9,615 bases of DNA from T3Sed10-241 sp036796255 (GCA_036796255.1 DAIRDH010000093.1:1-9615); one strand, 5' to 3'; counted from the first letter of the stretch, positions 1 to 7,770 are shown. Notes: generated from the sequence alone by a model not told the origin. Program-made: numbers and translations.

Positions 1-1
1 C

Positions 2-904
2 TTGCTCAATGGCTACATGGCCTCGGGCGAGGAGGCGGTGCTGAGGGATGTGCTCCAGCGCTGGGCCGTTTTTCAAGGAAGGAACAACCGGGACTACTTC
101 AACAAGTATGTACAGTTTCACCAGTACTACCAAAGCCTGCCAGAAGATGAAAAATTCACTTTTATCGGTGTAGACCAATTGCAGGATGTGGCGCTCAGCT
201 CCGCTTTTGTGATCAAGCTCCTGCCTGAATTGGCTGACATGGCACCCACCCAAGCCCTTGACAGCATCATGATGCAAATAGATGCAGCCACGGCCCTTTA
301 CGCCACAGCGCCCGATACTTTGTTCATGCTGAACCACATCAAAAAAGGCGTGCAGTCGGCCATGGACAAAGAAAACAGGGAGGAAGTGATGTTTGGCAAT
401 TTTCACAAGCTGTACAAGCACTACCAACTGCAGGATTCAAAAGTGTATGGGTTTTTTGGCCTGCTCCACGTTTTCCAGTACATGGTGGATGGCGCCGATC
501 CCCTTGCGGCACAAATCAGGAAATCAGACCTTGGCCTTGAAGGCAAAATCCTGTCGATGAACTTCTTTCTCAATGAGAGCAGTATGGTGATGCCCAGCAG
601 TCAGCTGCCTGAATTCATGCGCGACGAAGGCAAGTATTCCCGCATGCCCATCGGTGCCGACAATATGCTGTTTGTGTACATCTACGGGGTGAAAGACTTT
701 AAGCGCATGACGCCCGGGCACCATAAATCACTGATTAAAATGAACGCGCCCGACAGCCCTTACGACAATTCAAGCCGCTTGAACGCCACCATTCAGCTGC
801 TTCCGGTCACCGATGTTTTTGAAATGAACGAAAAAGGCAAGCCCTATGTGCAGTACACCGTTTTTGTACGCAATTCGGATTGGGCAGCACCGATGGAGGA
901 GTAA
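2..904 (+). CDS. C-terminal part of an unrecognised protein, possibly EreA/ChaN-like (5' end outside window)
   Basis: The reading frame is open at the left window edge and ends at TAA 902-904, leaving about 300 residues. The first codon in frame is an ordinary TTG (Leu), so the true start lies upstream. I do not recognise the family firmly. Two short patches resemble the erythromycin-esterase/ChaN-like fold: a beta-strand-like FTFIGVDQLQD (near residue 53 of the visible part) and a GLLHVFQ segment (near residue 153) that could correspond to a strand ending in a conserved histidine. The first half is mostly helical, and the last 100 residues look like alternating strands. No signal peptide or membrane segment is visible in this part. 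Residue composition and codon use match the neighbours, so it is a real gene. It runs convergently towards the metal-uptake operon and shows no functional link to it. Family assignment is a weak inference; coding status is strong. Confidence 0.8.
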   Translation: MLNGYMASGEEAVLRDVLQRWAVFQGRNNRDYFNKYVQFHQYYQSLPEDEKFTFIGVDQLQDVALSSAFVIKLLPELADMAPTQALDSIMMQIDAATALYATAPDTLFMLNHIKKGVQSAMDKENREEVMFGNFHKLYKHYQLQDSKVYGFFGLLHVFQYMVDGADPLAAQIRKSDLGLEGKILSMNFFLNESSMVMPSSQLPEFMRDEGKYSRMPIGADNMLFVYIYGVKDFKRMTPGHHKSLIKMNAPDSPYDNSSRLNATIQLLPVTDVFEMNEKGKPYVQYTVFVRNSDWAAPMEE

Positions 905-1042
905 TTTGAGCGAAGGAAATTTAAGGCTCGACTTTTCTGATCAAGCAACCCAACAGCAATAAATGATGACGGTGTTGATCTGGTTAAAGCTTCCTGATTG
1001 GTGTAGCTCTATTGATCGCATCAAGCTTGCAAGGCCTGCATA
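905..1042. other. Convergent intergenic gap with short GATCAA/TTGATC inverted repeats
   Basis: This stretch separates two genes that end towards each other, so terminators for both would be expected here. I see no strong hairpin followed by a T-tract in either direction. What is present is GATCAA at 939-944 facing TTGATC at 975-980, and a small perfect hairpin TTGAT-CGC-ATCAA at 1012-1024. These could weakly fold but lack the U-run of an intrinsic terminator. No coding potential is apparent. Confidence 0.4.
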
Positions 1043-3451
1043 TTACCAGCGGTAACCCAAAGTGATGTAAAAAGCCCTGCCATCGGCTGTGATGATGCCG
1101 GGGCCGGGGTAGCTCTCAGCGCGGCGGGTGAAGTACTGGGCGTTGAGCAGGTTGTTGCAGCTCAGCTCCACAGAAAGCTTGTCCCAAACCCTCGAGAGCG
1201 TGAGGTCGACCACGGAATAGGCGGGAATGATGCCCTCAATGGAAGTGCTGCTTCGCACCGCATTGGTGGCATCGCTGAATTGTGCAGCGGTATAGGCATA
1301 TTGGGCCGAAAGCATGAAATGCTTCACCGCTATCGTGGTACCCGAACGGAAAATAAAGGGCGACACCATTTCGAGTTGTTTACCCTCAATGGCTGACTCC
1401 TCCGCGTTGATGTACCTCCCATTGATATAGGCCGTATTTGCGAATACGCTCCACCGGAAGTTGGTGTGCAGCAAAGTTTGCAAGTCCGCTTCCGCAAATG
1501 CTTCGAGTCCGAGGGTGCGCGCATCGGCTACATTTCCGCGCCAGCGGTAATCCTTAAACAAAGGAGCCTGATCGGCGCGCAGCACTTGTCCGATTTTATC
1601 GCGGTAGGCGAGGTAGAAGAGCGTGGTTTCATAGCGCAACCAACTGCCCGCATTGCCGCGCACACCCATATCGGCAGTGTAGCCACGCTCATCGCTGATA
1701 TCAGGGTCCACGATGAGGTTAGGATTGGCAATGCGCAGGTCGGTAAAGTTGATGGCGCGGTAGTTTTGCGAAATATTGGCGTAATACTCCGTATTCTGGC
1801 TGAGTTTGTAGCTGAGTCCAAGTCCGGCTATGGCAAAACTTCGCCTTCGATCGAGTGATTCTTGTATTGTATTTTCCACCACAATATTGCCGGCAGCATC
1901 GCGCACAAATTGCTTGAAGTAGCCTTCAGCGGCAGTGTACAAATATTCCAGCCGTATGCCCGGTGTAATGCTCAAGCGGTCATTGAGCCGGAATATCTGC
2001 TCAATAAATGCTGCGAAGTTGTAGTTGGGAAAGGTGTAGTCGGAATTTTCAAGGTTGTCGGGGTTGAGAAAATTAAAATCGGCGTCGGAGCCATTGCTGC
2101 CATCGCCCTGCCTCGCGGTCGAATATCCCCTGTACAAGCGAATGCCTGCGAGGAAGCTCTGCTCCTGCTTTCCAATCATGTAGCGGTGCACGATGCGGGT
2201 TTCATTTCCTACATTGTTGAACCCTCCGTCGATCATTGTCCGGTTTTCCCCAAAATCCAACACATTGATAGATTCCAGGTTGCCGAGGGAGGTGCGGCTG
2301 GCAATCAGCCCGAAGTTGCTAAAATTGATTTGCGTTTTCTGGTTCAGGTACAAGGTAGCCTTTGCGGAAATGAGGTTCCAATCCACATGAAACCAATTGC
2401 GGGAGCGGTTTGACTGGCGCGGGTCCTCTTCAAACTGCCGGTCGGTGAGACCCCCGGGCTGCTGCGCCAGGTAGGTCATCTTGGTCATGTCCAGTTCGAT
2501 CTTCCACCGGTCATTGGGTCGGTAGAGCAAGGAAGCAAAGCCATTGTGAAAATCAAATCCCGCATTTGGGCGAAAGCCATCGCCGCGCTTGAAGTTGTAG
2601 TAGGCGTAATAATTCAACTTGCCTTTGGCAACCGTTCCGCCCACACTGTTGAAGCTCCCGAAATAGCCCCATGAGCCGGCAGTTTGTCGGCTGTTGACTT
2701 CAATCTTTTTGTCGTAAGGTCCGCGCTTGAAGCGAAAGTTGACCATGCCGCCAAACTGGGTTCCGTATTGCAAAGCTCCTGCACCGCGCACTATTTCAAT
2801 GCGTTCAAGTGCTTCGGCGGGCGGTGTGTAATAGCTCTCGGGATAGCCGTGCGCATCGGCACTGATGTCATAACCATTCTGGCGGGTATTGAAATTGGAA
2901 GTGCGGTCGGGGTTGAGCCCTCGCCCACCGATGCCCAGCTGCAAACCAGCCTGGTCGCTCTCCCAAATGTTGAGCCCGGTTATTTTTGCGAAAAGCTGGC
3001 GGGTGTTGTTGGTACTGAGGTTGGCCATACCCTGCTCCACCATCACCAGTTCATTTTTTTTGGCCTCATACAGGCCGAAGTTTTCGATTGACTCCATGCG
3101 TGCTGGCCCCAGCCCCTGGGGTGTGGAGCGTATCACAACTTCCGGCACCATGACGTCGAGGTCGCTCATCGTGACATCCAGCACAAGCATGGCTTGGTCC
3201 AGTTGCACCTCCCTCACAAGGGTTTGCTTGCCATGGATGAAGAAGTACACCGTGTGCAGGCCGGGCTGCAAAGGCGTCAATTCATAGGCGCCACTTGGAT
3301 CGGTAAAGGTGTCAGCATTGAGTGCAGTCACTGCCACGCGAACCCCATCAAGTGCGGCACCCGATGCATCGCTCACCGTCCCTTTAAATCCCGGCTGGGC
3401 AAAAGTGACACTGGCAAGCAGAAGCGCCAAGATATGGAGCAAGGCTTTCAC
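1043..3451 (-). CDS. FecA-like TonB-dependent outer-membrane receptor with N-terminal CarboxypepD_reg-like domain
   Basis: This is an 802-residue TonB-dependent receptor, probably importing a ferric chelate across the outer membrane using TonB-ExbBD energy. Residues 1-18 form a signal peptide with likely cleavage at TFA-QP. Residues 21-95 are a carboxypeptidase-D regulatory-like beta-sandwich typical of Bacteroidota receptors. A candidate TonB box (PEVVIRS) lies near 103-109. The plug spans about 123-243 and carries FecA-type blocks: NTRQLFAKITGLNIWES, IGGRGLNPDRTSNFNTRQNG, YPESYYTPPAEALERIEIVR and GALQYGTQFGGMVNF. The beta-barrel fills 245-802 and ends in aromatic Trp, as outer-membrane barrels do. 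The start is GTG at 3451, which puts the signal peptide in place; it overlaps the stop of the upstream gene by four bases (GTGA), so translation is probably coupled. It is the last gene of the operon. The protein family is clear from sequence; iron or citrate-like ligand specificity is inferred from FecA similarity and neighbours. Confidence 0.95.
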   Translation of the reverse strand: MKALLHILALLLASVTFAQPGFKGTVSDASGAALDGVRVAVTALNADTFTDPSGAYELTPLQPGLHTVYFFIHGKQTLVREVQLDQAMLVLDVTMSDLDVMVPEVVIRSTPQGLGPARMESIENFGLYEAKKNELVMVEQGMANLSTNNTRQLFAKITGLNIWESDQAGLQLGIGGRGLNPDRTSNFNTRQNGYDISADAHGYPESYYTPPAEALERIEIVRGAGALQYGTQFGGMVNFRFKRGPYDKKIEVNSRQTAGSWGYFGSFNSVGGTVAKGKLNYYAYYNFKRGDGFRPNAGFDFHNGFASLLYRPNDRWKIELDMTKMTYLAQQPGGLTDRQFEEDPRQSNRSRNWFHVDWNLISAKATLYLNQKTQINFSNFGLIASRTSLGNLESINVLDFGENRTMIDGGFNNVGNETRIVHRYMIGKQEQSFLAGIRLYRGYSTARQGDGSNGSDADFNFLNPDNLENSDYTFPNYNFAAFIEQIFRLNDRLSITPGIRLEYLYTAAEGYFKQFVRDAAGNIVVENTIQESLDRRRSFAIAGLGLSYKLSQNTEYYANISQNYRAINFTDLRIANPNLIVDPDISDERGYTADMGVRGNAGSWLRYETTLFYLAYRDKIGQVLRADQAPLFKDYRWRGNVADARTLGLEAFAEADLQTLLHTNFRWSVFANTAYINGRYINAEESAIEGKQLEMVSPFIFRSGTTIAVKHFMLSAQYAYTAAQFSDATNAVRSSTSIEGIIPAYSVVDLTLSRVWDKLSVELSCNNLLNAQYFTRRAESYPGPGIITADGRAFYITLGYRW
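3448..3451 (-). promoter_or_regulatory. GTGA stop-start overlap (HTTM stop / receptor start)
   Basis: On the minus strand the TGA that ends the HTTM gene is embedded in GTGA, whose GTG starts the TonB-dependent receptor. Such four-base overlaps usually mean translational coupling by a re-initiating ribosome. The GTG is the only start placed correctly for the receptor's signal peptide. Confidence 0.75.
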
Positions 3452-4800
3452 TGAGGTGCTTCGGTAATCCAGGGTTTGGGCCGCCAGGCATCCTGAACCT
3501 TGGCTAAGTTGAGCTGCGGGTCTATGAGCAACTTGCTTGGGCGGGCGTTGAGGGTAACATACACCTCAGCACGCACTTGGGGGTCGGTCAAGCCCTGGGC
3601 CGCATAGTGCCGGTGAAGGTGGTGCGCAAACTGTAAAATCATATCGGGCTGCATCGACATTTGCTTTTCCTGGTGGGCGTTGAGAAACTCACTATTTACC
3701 ACCACGCCTTCGCGCCCTGTTGCACTGTCCTTTACGTAAAATGTCGCTGTGCCGGCCTTTTCCATCAGCATCACCCTCCAGGAGAAGCGGTAGCCCTGCT
3801 CAGTCCAAAATAAATTGCCCGGATAGAGCAGGTAGCGCCAGGGAAAAAGCAATTGAAACAGAAAAAAGAGGCCGAGCAAAACAGTAGCGACGCGCGGGGC
3901 AGGCCAATAAGGGATGGTTTGGAATCCGGCCTCGTATGCCTTGGTTCCTGAAGGCCTCCTAAACAGGCTGCGCAAGCGACCAAGCAGTGCAAGGTGCCAG
4001 CGCTCAGAGAAAAAAATCAGCGTGGCCCCGATCATGACAATGGGAAAAACGCCGATTTGAAACAAGAGGCCCGTCATGGCGTGAAAAGTGACCACGGTGA
4101 AGTAAGCAAGCAGCCTGGTAGGCTTGTACCACAAAAAGAATACGATGGTGCAATCGTAGAGCATGCCAGCCCAGCTAAAAATGATGGGTGCAAACTTCCA
4201 TGCAAAGAGTGGACCGAGTATCGGAATCTGATCTTGTGCGGGGAGCCATATTTTGAGCGGAAGGGCATGCAGCAGCCAATCACTGTTTATTTTGGCGAGA
4301 CCGGCATAGGTGTACACTATGGCGAGCAGCAATTGAAAAATAAAAATCCAAAGCCTTGGCACATGCGTGGTTTGGGAAGCCCGGCGTTGCGCATCGAGTG
4401 AAAAGTACCTGTGGGCTGGGGTGAATATCAGCAAGCCAAGTACAAGGCTCATGAAATAATAGTGGTTGAGGTAATAGGTAAGGTCTATCAACTCGAGGTA
4501 GGTGAACGAAAGGAAAAGCACGATGGCTGACCACCTGAAGTAGGCCCCAAGCAGCACCCCTACCGCGGCGACCAGCATGAGAATATGAATGGCGATGATC
4601 CAAAAAGAAGGCAGGATGGACAGCCATTCAAATCCGAAGTACCGAAAGTGGAATTGGGGTGCAATGTATTGCTGCTCAATCCATCCCAATGAAATGAAAC
4701 GCAGGGTACCCAAAAACATGATTGCCCCAATCATCATTCTGAATGTGATGAGTGGGGCAATATGAATAGGCTGTTGGAGAAATGCGCCTATGCGGTTCAC
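3448..4800 (-). CDS. HTTM-domain membrane protein, homologue of vitamin K-dependent gamma-glutamyl carboxylase
   Basis: This 450-residue protein has about seven or eight hydrophobic helices (roughly 12-35, 63-87, 92-110, 115-128, 150-168, 200-225, 230-262, 303-322) and a C-terminal soluble part from about 325. Several blocks align by eye with human gamma-glutamyl carboxylase. NHYYF (112-116, His-113) matches the NHSYL region. AGLAKINSDW (166-175) matches AGVKKLDADW, so Lys-170 falls on human Lys218, the proposed catalytic base. His-240 and FQIGVFPIVM (247-256) match the SIGMF region. NLFWTEQGYRFSW (329-341) matches the luminal NNWTNGLYGYSW segment. The enzyme family deprotonates vitamin K hydroquinone to drive glutamate carboxylation; many bacterial HTTM proteins have unknown activity. 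The start is GTG at 4800, sharing one base with the preceding stop (TAGTG); the gene overlaps the receptor by four bases. Homology is strong, activity unproven. Confidence 0.92.
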   Translation of the reverse strand: MNRIGAFLQQPIHIAPLITFRMMIGAIMFLGTLRFISLGWIEQQYIAPQFHFRYFGFEWLSILPSFWIIAIHILMLVAAVGVLLGAYFRWSAIVLFLSFTYLELIDLTYYLNHYYFMSLVLGLLIFTPAHRYFSLDAQRRASQTTHVPRLWIFIFQLLLAIVYTYAGLAKINSDWLLHALPLKIWLPAQDQIPILGPLFAWKFAPIIFSWAGMLYDCTIVFFLWYKPTRLLAYFTVVTFHAMTGLLFQIGVFPIVMIGATLIFFSERWHLALLGRLRSLFRRPSGTKAYEAGFQTIPYWPAPRVATVLLGLFFLFQLLFPWRYLLYPGNLFWTEQGYRFSWRVMLMEKAGTATFYVKDSATGREGVVVNSEFLNAHQEKQMSMQPDMILQFAHHLHRHYAAQGLTDPQVRAEVYVTLNARPSKLLIDPQLNLAKVQDAWRPKPWITEAPQ

Positions 4801-4802
4801 TA
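4798..4802 (-). promoter_or_regulatory. TAGTG stop-start overlap (YceI stop / HTTM start)
   Basis: On the minus strand the YceI stop TAG and the HTTM start GTG share one G (TAGTG). This suggests coupled translation of the periplasmic YceI lipoprotein and the membrane protein, and supports the GTG start assigned to the HTTM gene. Confidence 0.7.
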
Positions 4803-5447
4803 AACCTGTGGTTTGGCCACCAAATTAATTTCGATCAATACTTCGGGTCTGATGAGTTTGTCGCCCAGCGATTCTTCCGTGCGGTAGTGCATTCCCCAAT
4901 CTTTTCGGTTGATATAAAAATCAGCTTTTGCTGAAAAAGCGGTATCGCTCACCGCAACGAGCGCTGGAAAGGTGATGCTCTTGGTAACCCCTTTCATGGT
5001 AAGGTTGCCGGTAATGTCTACACTGTCATTGACTGCAGGGGCTACGCTCACGATTTGAAAACTTGCTTTGGGAAACTGAGCGGCATCCAGAAAGTCTTCA
5101 CCCAGCAAATGACTGGTGAGTTTTTTGTTGCTGCTCTCCTTGGTGATGTCGCTTACGGTGAGTCCGGCCACTTCCACTTCAAAGCTGCCGCTGAAATCAT
5201 CTTCCTTCACACTGATGCTACCAGCTGAAATAGGGAGGTTTCCGTAATGTGCTTCCACGATATTTCCGAGTCCTTCGCTACCGGTCCATTTGAGGTAACT
5301 CTGCTGACTGTCGGCTTGGTACAACTTTTCGGGGCTGATACTTAACTCCTGCACAGGCAATTCATCGCCCGTTTTGAGGGTTTCTTTGGGCTCAGCGCTG
5401 CATGCGGCGAACAGCACCAGAAGTGGGAAAAATAATGACTTTTTCAT
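4800..5447 (-). CDS. YceI-like domain lipoprotein
   Basis: This 215-residue predicted lipoprotein has a YceI-type lipocalin-like barrel, a fold that in characterised members binds isoprenoid or other amphipathic lipids in the periplasm. Residues 1-15 are a lipoprotein signal peptide with lipobox LFAAC, placing the lipidated cysteine at residue 16. The YceI domain fills about 40-213, with recognisable blocks: SYLKWTGSEGLG near the N-terminus, LLGEDFLDAAQFPKASF in the middle, ITGNLTMKGVTKSITFPA, and a last strand pair YINRKDWGMHYR. I chose ATG 5447 because it begins the signal peptide; the frame stays open further upstream, but that part overlaps the imelysin gene and does not look like protein. 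There is a 22-base gap after the imelysin gene. Residues after the cysteine (SAEPKE) lack the dense acidic run of the two upstream lipoproteins, so I infer it faces the periplasm. Its stop shares a base with the HTTM start. Confidence 0.92.
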   Translation of the reverse strand: MKKSLFFPLLVLFAACSAEPKETLKTGDELPVQELSISPEKLYQADSQQSYLKWTGSEGLGNIVEAHYGNLPISAGSISVKEDDFSGSFEVEVAGLTVSDITKESSNKKLTSHLLGEDFLDAAQFPKASFQIVSVAPAVNDSVDITGNLTMKGVTKSITFPALVAVSDTAFSAKADFYINRKDWGMHYRTEESLGDKLIRPEVLIEINLVAKPQV

Positions 5448-5469
5448 GTACTGATTTTGTTGTGGTATT

Positions 5470-6585
5470 TCAATCTCCATCCCCACTGCTAAAGGTGATG
5501 GTAATGCCCAGCAATGATGACATGTCGCTTTTGAAGAAGCGCGTATGCATTTGCAACTGGGTGTGAAAGTTGTCGAGCGCCTGGGGTGCAGTCTGAATTT
5601 GCTCAGCAGCCGAGGGTGTTTCTGGAATGGCAGCCATGCTGGCATTTACATCGTTGAGCTGTTCAATGGTGGCAGCTATAAGCTCCGGTCCGCCGGTTAC
5701 TGAGGCAAGATAGGCTTCAAATCCGAGGCCCTGGTTTCCATCGCGGTCGCGGCCGTACCAAATATCCTCAATGGCCCTGAGGTGGGCCGTAAACATGGCA
5801 ATGGACTCAGCACTGTAGTATGCCTCCACCAGTTGGGGTTCGGCTTGCACCTGTCCGGGCCGCAACCCGAGCGGTAGCCCTACCTTGAAGTTTTTCAAGG
5901 CTTCATAGCTGCGCACAAATTCATTGTAAAACATGGATATGGACGAACCTGCAGAGGTATTGTTGCTGGCAATAAACTCACTGCGGTAAGCGCCATTCCA
6001 GGCATTGAGTACTTCAGTGATGCGCGAATGGATGTCGCCAACAGTCGCGGCGAGAAAGTCTCTTCTCAACTGGTTTTCAAACAACTGAATAAGGCCCTCG
6101 TCGCTCATCTCGTAACCGTAAATGAGGTATTCCACTGCCAAAAAACCCCGCGCATCGCGGTTGAAGTCATTCAAATTCCATGTACCCGATTCGATGGCGC
6201 TTTCCACTTTGGAAACGCTTATGGGCCAGGTGCCAACTTCCTCGATCAAACCCCTGCGCAATCCCTGCTCACCCGCCGGACCAAAATTGTAGGCATTGGC
6301 ATATTGCCAGTCGGTGTATGCCAACACCCAGGCCTCACGCATTTCAAGCAAGCCATCAGCATCGGGGGCATTTACAAATTGATCCGTCTTTTCGGCCAGA
6401 TTGCCCACACTGTTTTGCAGACGCGTATATGCGGGTACAATCAACCTGTCGGCAACATCGGTGAGCAAAAGGCTGCGGTCAAAAGCATCACTGGTATCGG
6501 TATCATCCTCGCTGCACGATGTGCACAAAGCCATGGCAGTACATACTGCCATGGCGACTTTCCATCTCTTCAATCCTATGTTCAT
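5470..6585 (-). CDS. Imelysin-like (peptidase M75 family) lipoprotein
   Basis: This 371-residue lipoprotein belongs to the imelysin/IrpA-like family, alpha-helical proteins repeatedly linked to bacterial iron uptake and related to the M75 domain of EfeO. A signal peptide at 1-23 ends in a lipobox-like LCTSC, giving lipidated Cys-24 followed by SEDDTDTSD, which resembles a Bacteroidota surface-export signal. The imelysin domain covers about 40-355, with EAWVLAYTDWQYANAYNFGP near 84-103, the signature segment GFLAVEYLIYG at 147-157, and a C-terminal bundle. In family members with the GxHxxE motif the signature carries histidine; here position 149 is Leu while Glu-152 is kept, so canonical metal or catalytic geometry is probably altered. 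ATG 6585 is chosen because it begins the signal peptide; an in-frame upstream ATG at 6636 would overlap the preceding gene and add non-signal residues. It lies 31 bases after DUF4856. Role in iron binding is inferred from family and context. Confidence 0.93.
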   Translation of the reverse strand: MNIGLKRWKVAMAVCTAMALCTSCSEDDTDTSDAFDRSLLLTDVADRLIVPAYTRLQNSVGNLAEKTDQFVNAPDADGLLEMREAWVLAYTDWQYANAYNFGPAGEQGLRRGLIEEVGTWPISVSKVESAIESGTWNLNDFNRDARGFLAVEYLIYGYEMSDEGLIQLFENQLRRDFLAATVGDIHSRITEVLNAWNGAYRSEFIASNNTSAGSSISMFYNEFVRSYEALKNFKVGLPLGLRPGQVQAEPQLVEAYYSAESIAMFTAHLRAIEDIWYGRDRDGNQGLGFEAYLASVTGGPELIAATIEQLNDVNASMAAIPETPSAAEQIQTAPQALDNFHTQLQMHTRFFKSDMSSLLGITITFSSGDGD

Positions 6586-6616
6586 TTCTTGTGCTATCTT
6601 ATAATTTGGGCAGCGC

Positions 6617-7750
6617 TTAGCGGCCCTGTACTGCAACCCAGTTGCTGCGGAAATCTTCTATTTCCTGGTCTGTAAAGCCGTAAATATCCTGCAGCTTTTC
6701 AATCACTTGCTGCAACTTGCTGAGCTCATTTAGAGCATCGGTTGCAAATAAATATGAGGTGGGAGTGCCATTGGCCGGAGCATTGAAGAGCACCAGAATC
6801 TCATCTATTTCGGCATCTGAAATGCGCTTGTATTGCTGGGGAATCGTTTTCCAACCGTGCATGAAGCCCACCCCCTCGCTGTACGCGTGAAGTGCGCTAC
6901 CTATTTGATCGTCAGTTGGGTTGGTACCCGAGAGCACCGAAATGGTGGAATGACAGTAATTGATCGCGGTGGCTGCGTTTATCTTTTCCCAGGTTAGGGT
7001 GAGTGCGCCAATGGCCTCTTGTTTTTCCTGGTCATAAATCGCGCCGGCCTTCACAGCTGCCTGCAACTTGATAAATGCATTCTTCATCTCCGTGTACAAA
7101 CCCTGTCCGTCATTCTTGTCGCGTCGTGCGGCATAATTTGCCATAAAGGTATCAGGACGGGGCGTGTTGGCAGCGGTTGGCGTGTTGGGGAAGCTGGGGT
7201 TTGAACCAAAAATTGCCACCAGCTGATCAACGGTTTCTAATGTAATATCACCTGCAAGCAGATCGGTGGCATGCTTGTACATTACTGCACCAAACTGGCC
7301 TTTCTCAACCAGCTGCTCCAGTTCGAGGCCATTCTCATCAAAGAGGTATCCGCCAAGGGTCCCGCCTTCGCCGGCAGGTGGGCCGGGTGTATAGGTGCCG
7401 CCGCTGGCTTTTGCCAACTCATCCAGAAAACCTCCTTCACCGTCCATCAGGCCTGAAAAGTATGTTGTTGACACCCCTTTAAGCGATGGATTACCTTCGT
7501 TGTAAAGTGTGTTGAGATCGTCATAGGAAACCACTGTACCATTCACCCTACCCGCTTTTGCAGCATTGGTCAGGGCGTTCATCTGATCTCTCACTGCCAT
7601 TTCTGTAGCGGTGCTGGCTTCAAATGTAGCACCATCATAAACTGATGGAATTGAAAGCGGATCGCGCTGTACGGCATCGTCATCATCATTGCAGGCACTG
7701 AGCATGGCGCCTGCGATCAAAAGGGTAAATAGTGATTTGTATGTGTTCAA
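6617..7750 (-). CDS. DUF4856-family lipoprotein, first gene of the metal-uptake operon
   Basis: This 377-residue predicted lipoprotein resembles the DUF4856 family of Bacteroidota, whose molecular function is unknown but which commonly sits beside imelysin genes. A signal peptide at 1-19 with lipobox MLSAC gives lipidated Cys-20, followed directly by NDDDD, close to the SDDDD-like surface-export signal described in this phylum. Family-like blocks are SVYDGATFEASTATE (36-50), LTWEKINAATAINYCH (252-267) and HAYSEGVGFMHGW (288-300). A Gly/Pro-rich stretch lies near 117-134. I choose TTG 7750 as start: it gives a compact signal peptide with charge at Lys-4 and lies just downstream of a candidate promoter. 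The longer frame from TTG 7801 adds 17 residues and would place its start inside that promoter. No in-frame ATG fits before the lipobox. Family recognition is from memory of conserved segments; an outer-surface location and iron role are inferred. Confidence 0.88.
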   Translation of the reverse strand: MNTYKSLFTLLIAGAMLSACNDDDDAVQRDPLSIPSVYDGATFEASTATEMAVRDQMNALTNAAKAGRVNGTVVSYDDLNTLYNEGNPSLKGVSTTYFSGLMDGEGGFLDELAKASGGTYTPGPPAGEGGTLGGYLFDENGLELEQLVEKGQFGAVMYKHATDLLAGDITLETVDQLVAIFGSNPSFPNTPTAANTPRPDTFMANYAARRDKNDGQGLYTEMKNAFIKLQAAVKAGAIYDQEKQEAIGALTLTWEKINAATAINYCHSTISVLSGTNPTDDQIGSALHAYSEGVGFMHGWKTIPQQYKRISDAEIDEILVLFNAPANGTPTSYLFATDALNELSKLQQVIEKLQDIYGFTDQEIEDFRSNWVAVQGR

Positions 7751-7770
7751 GTATTGTTTTTTTGTGCTGA

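Noticed and set aside
1012..1024. Hairpin TTGAT-CGC-ATCAA as a terminator of the operon
   Set aside because: The stem is only five mostly A/T pairs and there is no T-tract on either strand, so it does not qualify as an intrinsic terminator.
1466..3454. Several plus-strand open frames of 65-183 codons opposite the TonB-dependent receptor
   Set aside because: They have no protein-like composition or start context and lie within a receptor whose plug and barrel blocks are intact.
4280..4627. 115-codon minus-strand frame inside the HTTM gene
   Set aside because: Alternate frame of a gene with clear family blocks on the same strand; the His/Cys/Arg-rich translation is a shadow.
5448..5645. Upstream extension of the YceI frame to an ATG at 5645
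   Set aside because: The extension overlaps the imelysin gene, is rich in Pro, His, Cys and Arg, and would bury the lipoprotein signal peptide that begins at 5447.
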